A stretch of 64,000 bases of DNA from JABFXX01 sp964419605 (lineage in GTDB: Bacteria; Myxococcota_A; Polyangia; Haliangiales; Haliangiaceae). The notes beneath the pieces were generated by a model that saw nothing but the letters and a program-made list of their open reading frames with translations, did not search any database and was not told the DNA's origin. Shown piece after piece: positions 54,960 to 63,154 of the stretch. The stretch is taken from NCBI GenBank assembly GCA_964419605.1, contig CAYQQM010000009.1, positions 1-64,000 on the forward strand. The letters run 5' to 3'. Made by a program: the position numbers and the translations under genes. Positions within the stretch are counted from its first letter, which is position 1. Every line of letters begins with the position of its first letter.

Positions 54960-55053
54960 CTTCTAAGTCAGACTGACCCGTACCTACCTAGGTCGTGGGC
55001 GCTTCGCTCCGGGCACGTTTCGCGCCTTCGCCGTCGAGTCCCCCCGCTCGCAC
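54941..55053. repeat. Direct repeat of tRNA-Leu 3' end (att-like)
   Basis: The last 20 bases through the acceptor end of the tRNA (54941-54960) recur exactly at 55034-55053. Only 73 bp separate them and no integrase is present. tRNA 3' ends are usual integration sites, so this fits a leftover att site of an excised or eroded element. Confidence 0.6.
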
Positions 55054-55070
55054 TCGCTTCGAAAAGCGAT

Positions 55071-55523
55071 CTATTTGCCTGACATCGTATCTCGGAACAG
55101 CTTGATCACCTGGTTGATCGTCCGGCCGCTCGGATCGGCTTTGCGGCGATCGACGACTGCGAGGACATGCGAACGACTAGCAACGCAGGCGCCCGTAGCT
55201 TCGCCAACCCAGGCAAGGCCCTGGGTTTCTGCGGCCTTTGCGGCTTGCTCCGTTTCAAACTTACACACGACCACGTCGAGACCATTGACCGTTCCCGACT
55301 GGCAGTCGTCGCCGAGTGTACCGCTGTGATCCTTGGTGAATGCGGAGACGGCGAGGCCTGCCTTGGACCAGGCCGCAACAACTGGCGGTGCGGTAGGCCC
55401 AGAAGCTGCCGCAGAACCTGCACCCGTTGACGAACCGCCGGATTTATCGCAACCACCTGCGATCACGGTGAGCGATAACACCGCGATGCACCACCGAGCC
55501 CAACGGAATCGAAGCCTAATCAT
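55071..55523 (-). CDS. Small lipoprotein
   Basis: The 150-residue product has leader RLRFRWARWCIAVLSL and lipobox VIAGGCDK, a Gly/Ser/Ala linker, and a small domain with CQSGTV, VVCKFE and ATGACVAS. I recognise no family. Its start overlaps the end of the upstream gene by eight bases, suggesting co-transcription with 55516-56322. Confidence 0.75.
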   Translation of the reverse strand: MIRLRFRWARWCIAVLSLTVIAGGCDKSGGSSTGAGSAAASGPTAPPVVAAWSKAGLAVSAFTKDHSGTLGDDCQSGTVNGLDVVVCKFETEQAAKAAETQGLAWVGEATGACVASRSHVLAVVDRRKADPSGRTINQVIKLFRDTMSGK

Positions 55524-56322
55524 GGCGACCTCGGCCGCGATGCCAACCGCGATCTCGGTGCTTCACCTTCGGACCCGGACCCCCGGGCCCCACACCCACA
55601 CCCACTCCCACAGCAGCTCCAACGCCGATCGAAACCGACGGCAACGCGACATCTACCGATAGAGCCGGTGCCACCACGCCGACCCCCACGCCGACAACGC
55701 CGTGCCCGTGCCCTCGTCCGTACCCGCGCCCTCGACCGTGCTCCACCACCACGACAGGATAGCGTATTCCAATCCACGCTTGTGGCGGAGTTACTGTTAC
55801 GACCGGCCGCTGATAGACAATAGGTTCGTACAATGCGTTGATTTCCACCATCGCTGGGCGGACCTCTACGTAGGTTGGCGGCGGAGTGCCAATGAAGAAA
55901 AATGCGTTCCCCTCCACGCGAAAATCCGCGCTCACCGAAGGCGGGGGCGCGAATGTGTGAAAATGCGGGCCATTTAGAAAACAGAACTCGTGGTGCGGCT
56001 CCGGTTCTCCCAGAACGGCATCGATGTAAATCGGGTGGTGTCCGACGTAGGCGTGACGCGGGCCATCCCATCCGTAGGCAACCGGATCGCCGGAAAAGAA
56101 CTGCGCACCGCGATGGTCGCGAAACTGCACCTTTGCCGAAGGTGCTGTATACGCATGGACGTGCGGCCCTTCAATATAACAAAGACCGCCGCCATGGTCC
56201 TTCGCGATCGGGTGAACCCCGATGTAGCGGGTTTGTTTGCCGCGATCAGCTCGCGCTGTGCCAGGTAGTCCGGCCGCGACCCCCATGGCAACGACAATTG
56301 GAATGGAGCGTTGCATCAACAT
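55516..56322 (-). CDS. Exported His/Gly-rich protein
   Basis: The 268-residue product has a signal peptide ending TARA, then paired modules containing HPIAKDHGGGLCYIEGPHVHAY and HEFCFLNGPHFHTF, each with a short Cys and Gly-Pro-His-x-His. The C-terminal third is a Gly/Val repeat stretch. The His-rich repeats could bind metal, which is inference. It overlaps a lipoprotein gene and likely shares its operon. Confidence 0.75.
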   Translation of the reverse strand: MLMQRSIPIVVAMGVAAGLPGTARADRGKQTRYIGVHPIAKDHGGGLCYIEGPHVHAYTAPSAKVQFRDHRGAQFFSGDPVAYGWDGPRHAYVGHHPIYIDAVLGEPEPHHEFCFLNGPHFHTFAPPPSVSADFRVEGNAFFFIGTPPPTYVEVRPAMVEINALYEPIVYQRPVVTVTPPQAWIGIRYPVVVVEHGRGRGYGRGHGHGVVGVGVGVVAPALSVDVALPSVSIGVGAAVGVGVGVGPGGPGPKVKHRDRGWHRGRGRHD

Positions 56323-56521
56323 CTAGCGATCGTACCATCGCGTTCCGGTGAACAGACTCGCTTCTATCTAACTGTATGAAATCTCCGAATAACATGCATT
56401 CGAACACCTACCATTATCCTGGAGGTACCGAGTGAGTCTGTGTCGTACATTGCCGCAAGCCCGTCGCGATGCTCCCATAAAAGGTGTTGCAAACTTCGAA
56501 ATTCAAGCGAGGGCACGCTAC

Positions 56522-57514
56522 ATGATCCGGCTGCAGCGAACACTTGAGGCCGCTTGCGCAGTTGCGGCCATCGCCACCCTCTCGGCATTCCCATCCAAGG
56601 CCGCCGCCGATGATGGCACTGCCACCGCCGGTGATGGTTCCGCCGCCACTCCGCGATCATCCGACGTCGATCTTCGCCCGGCCCCACGGATCACGACCGC
56701 GGCCCCTGGAGGAGAGCTGCCGCTACCGGTGGAGACCGCTAGCCCGAACCCTTGGGCATCGGTTGCACTGCCGTCTCGTGGACCGAGCCATTCGATTGGC
56801 GGATACAGCGGAGGCTGTTTGGGTGGTGCGGCTGTGATGCCGCTGCGCGGGCGCGGGTTTCGCGTCATGCGCCCACAGCGACGACGGCACTTTGGCCATC
56901 GCATTCTCATCAAGTTTCTAGAGGATTTGGGCCGAGGCGCGACCGCCTCGGGAGCGCAGCCTCTGGCGATCGGCGACTTATCGATGCCGCGCGGCGGTCC
57001 AACTCCAAACGGTCATGCCAGCCACCAATCCGGGTTGGACGTAGACATTGCATACGGCGGAGCTACAGCTTCGAATCCTTCGGCTTCGCTCGTAGACGAA
57101 GCTCGCAACACCGTGAATAAGCGTTGGAATAGGCGAATCCTCGAGGTACTGCGCCGGGCTGCAACAGATCCGCGCGTGGCTCGCATTTTTGTTCATCCTG
57201 CGATTAAAGCTGCCGCTTGTGATGCGACCCGTCGCTGGCGCGAGGAGCAGAGGGCGTGGCTTCGCACGCTCCGGCCCTGGTGGGGACACGACGATCATTT
57301 TCACGTGCGGCTTGCCTGCCCAGTCGAAGATAACGAGTGCGTTGCCCAGCCGGATCTTCCGGCCGGCGACGGATGTGATGAGCTCTCGTGGTGGTTCGAT
57401 CCAGCCCGTGCCGAAGAGCGGGCTAAGGAGAAGGGCGACTATCGCGGACGCGTCGCTGCTCGACCAGAGTTGCCGAAATCGTGCGAGGCCGTGCTGGCTA
57501 GCGCGAATCGGTAG
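56522..57514 (+). CDS. MepA-like penicillin-insensitive murein endopeptidase
   Basis: The ATG at 56522 gives signal peptide MIRLQRTLEAACAVAAIATL; a GTG at 56432 with GGAGG at six bases is an alternative. The 330-residue product has the MepA zinc motifs GHASHQSGLDVDIAY and WWGHDDHFHVRLACP. The N-terminal part contains a Pro/Gly-rich region and GYSGGCLGGA. It should cleave D-Ala-meso-DAP cross-links in the periplasm. It converges on and overlaps the TatT-type gene by 17 bases. Confidence 0.88.
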   Translation: MIRLQRTLEAACAVAAIATLSAFPSKAAADDGTATAGDGSAATPRSSDVDLRPAPRITTAAPGGELPLPVETASPNPWASVALPSRGPSHSIGGYSGGCLGGAAVMPLRGRGFRVMRPQRRRHFGHRILIKFLEDLGRGATASGAQPLAIGDLSMPRGGPTPNGHASHQSGLDVDIAYGGATASNPSASLVDEARNTVNKRWNRRILEVLRRAATDPRVARIFVHPAIKAAACDATRRWREEQRAWLRTLRPWWGHDDHFHVRLACPVEDNECVAQPDLPAGDGCDELSWWFDPARAEERAKEKGDYRGRVAARPELPKSCEAVLASANR

Positions 57515-58430
57515 CTTCCGGGAGCTGCGAACGGGCAATAAAGAGGCGATCGATCGCTGCGAGATAACGCAGCGCTTTGCGGCGTGCGAGTTCGTTCGCG
57601 AGGCGGCGAGCTGGAAACGCGGTCAAGTCCGCAGCGACAACGCTTTGCAGGGTGGATGCAAATCGGGCTCGGTCCTTTTGCGCCACGAGGGAGCCCCGCG
57701 CATACATCACGTCCACGAGGAACGCACCGCGTCCCTGTTGCGCGCGCGCAGTCTCGAAACGACGTTCACCGTCGGAACCGCCGAGAAACTGACTCCGGCC
57801 TGCTTCCAGGGTTCCGAGAAGGATTTCGGCGTCGCTGTCGTGAAATCCGGGGGCGAGCGCGATGCACCGCTCCAGCGCGGCGACGGTCGATGGGAGGTTA
57901 GCTATATGCTTCGCCGGGTCGATGGCGAGGGCGATCGCATCCGTGGTTGCGATCCACAGCAGTTGGGGCACATGCGCCCGGGTCGCCTTCGAGACGACCT
58001 CATCCCACGCAGCCCCCCCTTGGGCGCGAGCAGTTCGCCACGAGAGCGGCAACAGTGACAGGTTCGCGTCGGCGCAGGCAACGGCGAATCGGACTGCGCG
58101 TGCGCCCAGGTCGGCGGCGAGGTCGGTCTTCCCGTGGAGATCCGCGTCTTCCCAGTCGTCGAAAACAAACGATACTCCGTACTGACACAGGGTCTCGGCG
58201 TGCATCAGCTTGAAGCCACGATGGTCCGGGTACGCGAGCGCAAACGTTTCTAGCTGAAAGATTCCGCCCGGCATGGCCGCCCGCGCCAATTCAAGGTCGG
58301 ATTGACGGCGACCGACCTCCTGAGCCTTGGACAAGATCCGATATGTGCTATCGGCAGCTTGATTGTCGATGAACGAACGGCAACCGGCAACGGCGACCAG
58401 GAATAGAGTGAAGCGAATCCACCACATCAA
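57498..58430 (-). CDS. TatT-family TRAP-associated lipoprotein
   Basis: The 310-residue product has lipobox AVAGCRSF and the TatT/TPR-like pattern AMPGGIFQLETFALAYPDH, LMHAETLCQYGVSFVFDDWED and ALERCIALAPGFHDSDA. TatT proteins bind small ligands for TRAP transporters, but no TRAP permease is nearby, so the role is open. Its start lies next to the glycosyltransferase stop, which overlaps it by four bases. Confidence 0.82.
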   Translation of the reverse strand: MMWWIRFTLFLVAVAGCRSFIDNQAADSTYRILSKAQEVGRRQSDLELARAAMPGGIFQLETFALAYPDHRGFKLMHAETLCQYGVSFVFDDWEDADLHGKTDLAADLGARAVRFAVACADANLSLLPLSWRTARAQGGAAWDEVVSKATRAHVPQLLWIATTDAIALAIDPAKHIANLPSTVAALERCIALAPGFHDSDAEILLGTLEAGRSQFLGGSDGERRFETARAQQGRGAFLVDVMYARGSLVAQKDRARFASTLQSVVAADLTAFPARRLANELARRKALRYLAAIDRLFIARSQLPEATDSR

Positions 58431-59734
58431 GCTGCATCCGTTTGTGGCGCTCTCGACTTGCTCGCCGCAAGCTCTTCGATGGCTGCCACAGCCGCGGCGT
58501 CAGCGTCATAACGCGCGCACTCTTCAGCCAGGGCACGTGCACGTGTTGCAAACGCCGACTCGTGCAAAACTCGCTCGACAGCGCGACGAACATTACCTGG
58601 CCGTGGACGTCCCGTGCGCAGATTGATTCCCGCCCCCGACCAAGCGACGCGCGCTGCGATTTCCGGCTTCTCTTCGCTTCCGCCGGCCACCACCATCGGC
58701 ACGCCGCAGCCGAGAGCGGTTTGAACGCCGCCGTATCCGCCATTCGTTACCATCACTGCGACATGTGGCAACAGCGCGTGGTACGGAACAAACGGCGCGA
58801 CGCGCGCGTTCGAAGGCCACGCAGCAAGCCCGACCTGCTGTGGTTGCGCGTTTGTCGTCGCCACGACAAGAGCTGGCACCTCGGCAAGGCCGCGCAGTGC
58901 GGGGCCAATCAGCTCGCGCGCGTCGACAGCAAGCGTTCCCTGGGTGACCAGAACGATAGGCGTGCCTTGGGCCCGCGCTGCCATCACGTCGGGCCACCAC
59001 GTGGGCAGCGCATGAGGAGCCGCGCGCGCGATCAGCGGCCCGATAAAGCGCAACTGGGATGGCAAATCGCTGCGCGGATACTCAAACGACGGGATCGTCG
59101 GCTGCAGAAACAGGTCTGGCGACAACACGTCGAAGTAGGTCGTGGTTCCAGCGGGCAATCCAGCAACCATGCGGCCGCGCCAGTACGCGCGATTCACGCC
59201 GCGAAACAACACGCGATTGATGAGCCAGTTGAGAAATCGGTACACTTTGCGGTCGCCGGCATTCCTAGCCGGAGGACGCGCCGAACCAAACGGCGCGGTG
59301 TCGATGCTCGGAATGACCAGCGCGCTAATACCCAAGCCGGCCCAAGCCAGGCCCCGCTTCTCAGCAACGAGCGCAGCGCCCAAGTGAGCTTGGTCGGCCA
59401 GCACCACGTCCGGAGAAAATTCGTCGACGAGGGCCTCGAGATCGCGGAGCTGCTCCACCATCGGCGCGATAAACATTTCGCACAACTGAACCTTCACTCG
59501 CGCGATGCCGCGCTTGCCGCGCAGCGCCGGCAGCGCAGATTCCACGTCCGAATCGTCCCAGTCTGGAGCCGCTCGCATCGGCGCAAACGTTGCACCGACC
59601 GCTACGATCTCCGAGGCAAACTTCGCGGCGCCGTACCACATGACCTGATGACCGCGCGCCACGAGAGCCCGCACCACCAACAGCATCGGCCGAACATGAC
59701 CGGTAAGCGGAACCGTGGCCACGAGAACGCGCAA
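58427..59734 (-). CDS. GT1-type glycosyltransferase
   Basis: The 435-residue protein is a two-domain GT-B transferase: N-terminal VLVATVPLTGHVRPMLLVVRALVARGHQV, and the C-terminal donor site PYHALLPHVAVMVTNGGYGGVQTALGCGVPMVVAGGSEEKPE. This matches the macrolide/UGT-like family, often used for secondary-metabolite or carotenoid glycosylation. A CrtX-like carotenoid role is suggested only by the nearby crtY and crtE genes. Confidence 0.88.
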   Translation of the reverse strand: MRVLVATVPLTGHVRPMLLVVRALVARGHQVMWYGAAKFASEIVAVGATFAPMRAAPDWDDSDVESALPALRGKRGIARVKVQLCEMFIAPMVEQLRDLEALVDEFSPDVVLADQAHLGAALVAEKRGLAWAGLGISALVIPSIDTAPFGSARPPARNAGDRKVYRFLNWLINRVLFRGVNRAYWRGRMVAGLPAGTTTYFDVLSPDLFLQPTIPSFEYPRSDLPSQLRFIGPLIARAAPHALPTWWPDVMAARAQGTPIVLVTQGTLAVDARELIGPALRGLAEVPALVVATTNAQPQQVGLAAWPSNARVAPFVPYHALLPHVAVMVTNGGYGGVQTALGCGVPMVVAGGSEEKPEIAARVAWSGAGINLRTGRPRPGNVRRAVERVLHESAFATRARALAEECARYDADAAAVAAIEELAASKSRAPQTDAA

Positions 59735-59922
59735 TTACCCTACCTTCCGACGAGTCGGCGAGCGCGGCGCGAAACCATTCCAGTTTGAGCTGGCGAGTCG
59801 ACTGCGCCACGTACCCATTACCCGTCGTATGCCTCGAAACGAGGGGCTGGTCAACTCGCTGCGCCGGTACCCAGGCGAGTTATGGCGCACCGCCCATTCC
59901 ACGATCGACGGACAGTGCTGGT

Positions 59923-59946
59923 GTATGCGACGGCTGAGTCGTATAC
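59923..59946. promoter_or_regulatory. Operator-like palindrome before the ABC-crt operon
   Basis: GTATGCGAC-N6-GTCGTATAC is a 9-6-9 inverted repeat with one mismatch, ending twelve bases before the ATPase start. A regulator site for the operon is likely. A MerR-type CarA-like protein is known for myxobacterial carotenoid genes, but this site has not been matched to one. Confidence 0.45.
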
Positions 59947-59958
59947 CCTGCCCTGGCG

Positions 59959-60894
59959 ATGACCAGTCCAGCCCTCGAGCTGCGCGGTGTGGGCAAGGAT
60001 TATGGCAGTCGCACTGCGGTCGGAGCGATCGACCTCGAGGTCAATCGGGGTGAGTGCGTTGGGTTGCTCGGGCCCAACGGCGCTGGCAAGACCACAACGA
60101 TCTCGATGGCATGCGGCATCCTTACCCCCACGCGAGGGACGATCGCAATCGGTGGCGTCGAACTGGCCCGCAGACCGCTCGTTGCCAAAGCCAAACTCGG
60201 GCTGGTTCCGCAGGAGCTGGCGCTCTACGACGAACTGCCGGCGCTCGACAACCTGCGCTACTTCGGTGGACTGTACGGGCTAACCGGATCGAAGCTTGCC
60301 GAGCGCGTGGCGTGGACCCTCGCGCTCGTAGGCTTGCGCGAACGAGCGCGAGAGCCGGTGCGGCGGTTTTCGGGCGGCATGAAGCGTCGGCTCAACCTCG
60401 CTGCCGGGCTGTTGCATTCACCGGAAGTATTGATCCTCGACGAACCGACGGTCGGTGTCGATCCGCAGAGCCGCCATCGCATCTTTGATACCGTGAGGCA
60501 ACTGCGCGCCGAGGGGATGTCGATCGTCTATTCCACGCACTACCTCGACGAAGTTGAACGATTGTGCGATCGCGTTGCGATTGTCGACCGCGGGGCGATC
60601 ATTGCGACCGGCTCGGTGGCGGAGTTGATCGCGCGGCACGCAGTCGACGGTGCGTCCATCGCTCTGGCGGGCCCGTCTGCTGCCATCGAAGCAGCAGCGG
60701 CTGCCGTTGCCGCGACCCGCGAATTGGTGCGCAATGGCGATACGCTCCGCCTACGTCGTTCCGCATCCCTCGCGCCCGTGATCACCGCGATCGAATCGGC
60801 TGGCGCCACGGTGGCGCGAATCGACGCAAGGGGCGGCTCGCTCGAAGCGGCATTTCTCGCGCTCACCGGTCGCGCGCTGCGAGACGAGCCATGA
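59959..60894 (+). CDS. ABC transporter ATP-binding protein
   Basis: The 311-residue protein has Walker A GLLGPNGAGKTTTI, Q-loop, signature VRRFSGGMKRRLNLA, Walker B LILDEPTVGVDP and the H-loop in YSTHYLDE. The C-terminal extension is typical of ABC-2 drug or polysaccharide exporters. Its stop overlaps the permease start as ATGA, so the two are translationally coupled. Confidence 0.95.
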   Translation: MTSPALELRGVGKDYGSRTAVGAIDLEVNRGECVGLLGPNGAGKTTTISMACGILTPTRGTIAIGGVELARRPLVAKAKLGLVPQELALYDELPALDNLRYFGGLYGLTGSKLAERVAWTLALVGLRERAREPVRRFSGGMKRRLNLAAGLLHSPEVLILDEPTVGVDPQSRHRIFDTVRQLRAEGMSIVYSTHYLDEVERLCDRVAIVDRGAIIATGSVAELIARHAVDGASIALAGPSAAIEAAAAAVAATRELVRNGDTLRLRRSASLAPVITAIESAGATVARIDARGGSLEAAFLALTGRALRDEP

Positions 60895-61970
60895 TGCGCC
60901 GCGCCATTGCCAAGGACATCGCGCTCCTGGTGCGCGACCGTGGCGCACTGGTGAGCCTGTTCGCGCTGCCGGTAGTTTTTATGATGGCGTTCGGATCGGT
61001 GTTTAGTTTTGGTGCCGACGCCCGTAGCGACCGGACGATCGCTGTGTGGTATCCGCCCAACGATCCACGCGGCAGCGAACTAGTTCGCGCGCTTGCCGCG
61101 GTGCCCGGATTCGCGCCATCGCCCCGCAGTTCCGCCGCGGATGTGCGTCGCGCCGTTGCACGCGAAGATGCCGCTGCCGGGCTCGTGCTACCGGCACAAA
61201 CCGACGCACCGATCGAGCTGGTCATCGATCTCGGCGCGCCGCTGCAGGTCCGAGTCCCTATCGAAAAAGCGCTGGAATCCATCACAACGCACGCGCTCGC
61301 ACCGCCGGCACATCCGCTCGCGATCGAGACGCGCTCGCCGCCGGGTATCGCGCCCCCAATCGCGCGGCTCACGAGCTTCCAGGTCACTGTACCGGGCAAT
61401 GCGGTGCTGTTTGGATTCTTCATTACGCTGACGGTTGCGATGACGTTTTGTTCGGAGCGCCGCAGCGGCACTTGGCGCCGCCTCCTTGCGGCTCCGGTAC
61501 CGCGCTGGAAGGCGCTGGTCGCAACGCTGCTGCCGTATTTTCTGGTCGGAAATGCACAGCTGTTCTTTCTGTTTTCGATCGGCGCACTGGTCTTTGGCAT
61601 GCAGATCGCCGGCTCGGTCGCTGCACTGGCAGCGATCTCAGTCGCCGTGGTCATTTGTGCGGTGGCGCTCGGACTGCTGTTTGCTGCGCTCGGCGGCAGT
61701 GAGCGCCAGTTGGGCGGCATCGGATCGGTGGTTCTGTTGATCATGGGCCTAGTTGGCGGCTGCATGGTGCCGCGCCTCGCGATGCCGCCGTTCATGAAGG
61801 CGCTTGGACTCGCGGTCCCGCATAGCTGGGCGCTCGACGGCTATTATGCTGTGCTCGTGCGGAACAGCACATCGCTAGCCGACGTGGGTCCTGCGATCAT
61901 CGCGCTTTTAGCGTTTGCGGCAGGCTTTGCGACCCTTGGCGTGTCGCTATTTCGGTTCGAGCGGTCCTGA
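60891..61970 (+). CDS. ABC-2 family permease
   Basis: ATG 60891 overlaps the ATPase stop, so it is preferred over an earlier in-frame start. The 359-residue protein has a first helix (GALVSLFALPVVFMMAFG), a large extracytoplasmic loop of about 130 residues, and five further helices in the ABC-2 layout ending FRFERS. With the ATPase it makes a type exporter; the substrate could be a carotenoid or unrelated, as only position links it to crtY. Confidence 0.92.
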   Translation: MMRRAIAKDIALLVRDRGALVSLFALPVVFMMAFGSVFSFGADARSDRTIAVWYPPNDPRGSELVRALAAVPGFAPSPRSSAADVRRAVAREDAAAGLVLPAQTDAPIELVIDLGAPLQVRVPIEKALESITTHALAPPAHPLAIETRSPPGIAPPIARLTSFQVTVPGNAVLFGFFITLTVAMTFCSERRSGTWRRLLAAPVPRWKALVATLLPYFLVGNAQLFFLFSIGALVFGMQIAGSVAALAAISVAVVICAVALGLLFAALGGSERQLGGIGSVVLLIMGLVGGCMVPRLAMPPFMKALGLAVPHSWALDGYYAVLVRNSTSLADVGPAIIALLAFAAGFATLGVSLFRFERS

Positions 61971-61996
61971 CAAGTCGATTCTGAGGTAACGATACG

Positions 61997-63154
61997 GTGT
62001 TGGCGGGCACCCTCGACTACGAGTATGTATTAGTAGGCGGCGGCCTGCAAAATGGGCTTATCGCCCTCGCAATTCGCGCATCGCAACCCCAGGCCCGGAT
62101 CGCGATGATCGAGCGCGGTGATGCGCCCGGCGGCAATCACACCTGGTGTTTTCATGCCCGCGACGTGACCGCCAGCGCGCAGGTCTGGATCGATCCGATC
62201 GTCGCGGTTCGCTGGCCCGGTTACGATGTGATGTTTTCGGACTACGAACGCCGGCTCGATACGCCGTACGCGTGCGTGCAATCTGCGAATCTTGCCCAGT
62301 GCGTAACTGCGGCCCTGGCGGAGCCGGGGTCCCGGCTGTACGCTCGCTCAATCGCGATCGAAGTGCGAGCCAATGGAGTCACGGTACGCGACGAGGACAA
62401 TCGCGAGCACGAACTCCACGCCACCGCGGTCATCGACGCGCGCGGGCCGAGCTGCGTTGCATCGGACAACTGCGCATGGCAAAAGTTCGTCGGCCAGGAG
62501 CTTGTCGTCGGCGCGCCTCATGGCCTCGATCGACCGATTTTGATGGATGCGCGCGTCGAACAATCCGACGGGTTTCGCTTCTTTTACGTACTACCGCTCG
62601 CCTTTGACCGCTTGCTCGTCGAGGACACGTACTTCAGCGACCGTGCCGATCTCGACGTCGGATCCTTGCGGCGCGAAATCGCAGCCTATTGCGACCGGCG
62701 CGGCTGGAGCCTCACGCGAGTGGTGCGCGAAGAGACCGGTCTACTGCCGATGCCGCTAAACCCCACGCCGCCAACGGTGCGGGCGCCGCTCGTTGCCGGC
62801 TACGCAGGAGGCTGGTTTCATCCGGTCACCGCGTATTCGTTTCCGATCGCTGCTCGGCTGGCCGCGTTTGTCGCGAGTCGCCCGGCTGAAGCGCTCATTG
62901 GCGACGAACTCCACAGTCTAGCTCGCATCCATGGGCGTCAACTCGCGTTTGGCGGCAAGCTCAACCGCATGATGTTTCGTTGGTATCCGCCCGCCAAGCG
63001 CCACCACGTGCTCGCGCGGTTTTACCAACGCTCGCCAGCATTGATCGAACGGTTCTATGCACTTGAGCTCACCGCTATGGACCGCGCTCGCATGTTTATG
63101 GGGCGGCCCCCCAAAGGCCTATCGCTACGCGCGGCGTTAGGCGGTGCAATATGA
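61997..63154 (+). CDS. crtY: Lycopene beta-cyclase CrtY
   Basis: A GTG start gives a 385-residue flavoprotein with the CrtY Rossmann start YVLVGGGLQNGLIALAI, then GGNHTWCFH, DARG, and the conserved FHPVTAYSFPIA and FYALELTAMDRARMF-like C-terminal blocks. It closes the beta-rings of lycopene. Its stop overlaps the prenyl synthase start (ATGA), so the two are coupled. Confidence 0.93.
   Translation: MLAGTLDYEYVLVGGGLQNGLIALAIRASQPQARIAMIERGDAPGGNHTWCFHARDVTASAQVWIDPIVAVRWPGYDVMFSDYERRLDTPYACVQSANLAQCVTAALAEPGSRLYARSIAIEVRANGVTVRDEDNREHELHATAVIDARGPSCVASDNCAWQKFVGQELVVGAPHGLDRPILMDARVEQSDGFRFFYVLPLAFDRLLVEDTYFSDRADLDVGSLRREIAAYCDRRGWSLTRVVREETGLLPMPLNPTPPTVRAPLVAGYAGGWFHPVTAYSFPIAARLAAFVASRPAEALIGDELHSLARIHGRQLAFGGKLNRMMFRWYPPAKRHHVLARFYQRSPALIERFYALELTAMDRARMFMGRPPKGLSLRAALGGAI

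Noticed and set aside
54822..54988. 10-bp inverted repeat GGTAGGTACG / CGTACCTACC around the tRNA
   Set aside because: It is short and could arise by chance; no other feature supports it as element ends.
58442..59788. Long plus-strand open frame over the glycosyltransferase gene
   Set aside because: It has no family features, is rich in Arg/His as antisense frames of GC-rich genes are, and the minus-strand frame is a clear GT1 enzyme.
59735..59958. Gene in the spacer before the ABC operon
   Set aside because: Short frames there lack motifs and a good start; the spacer instead holds hairpins and the operator-like palindrome.
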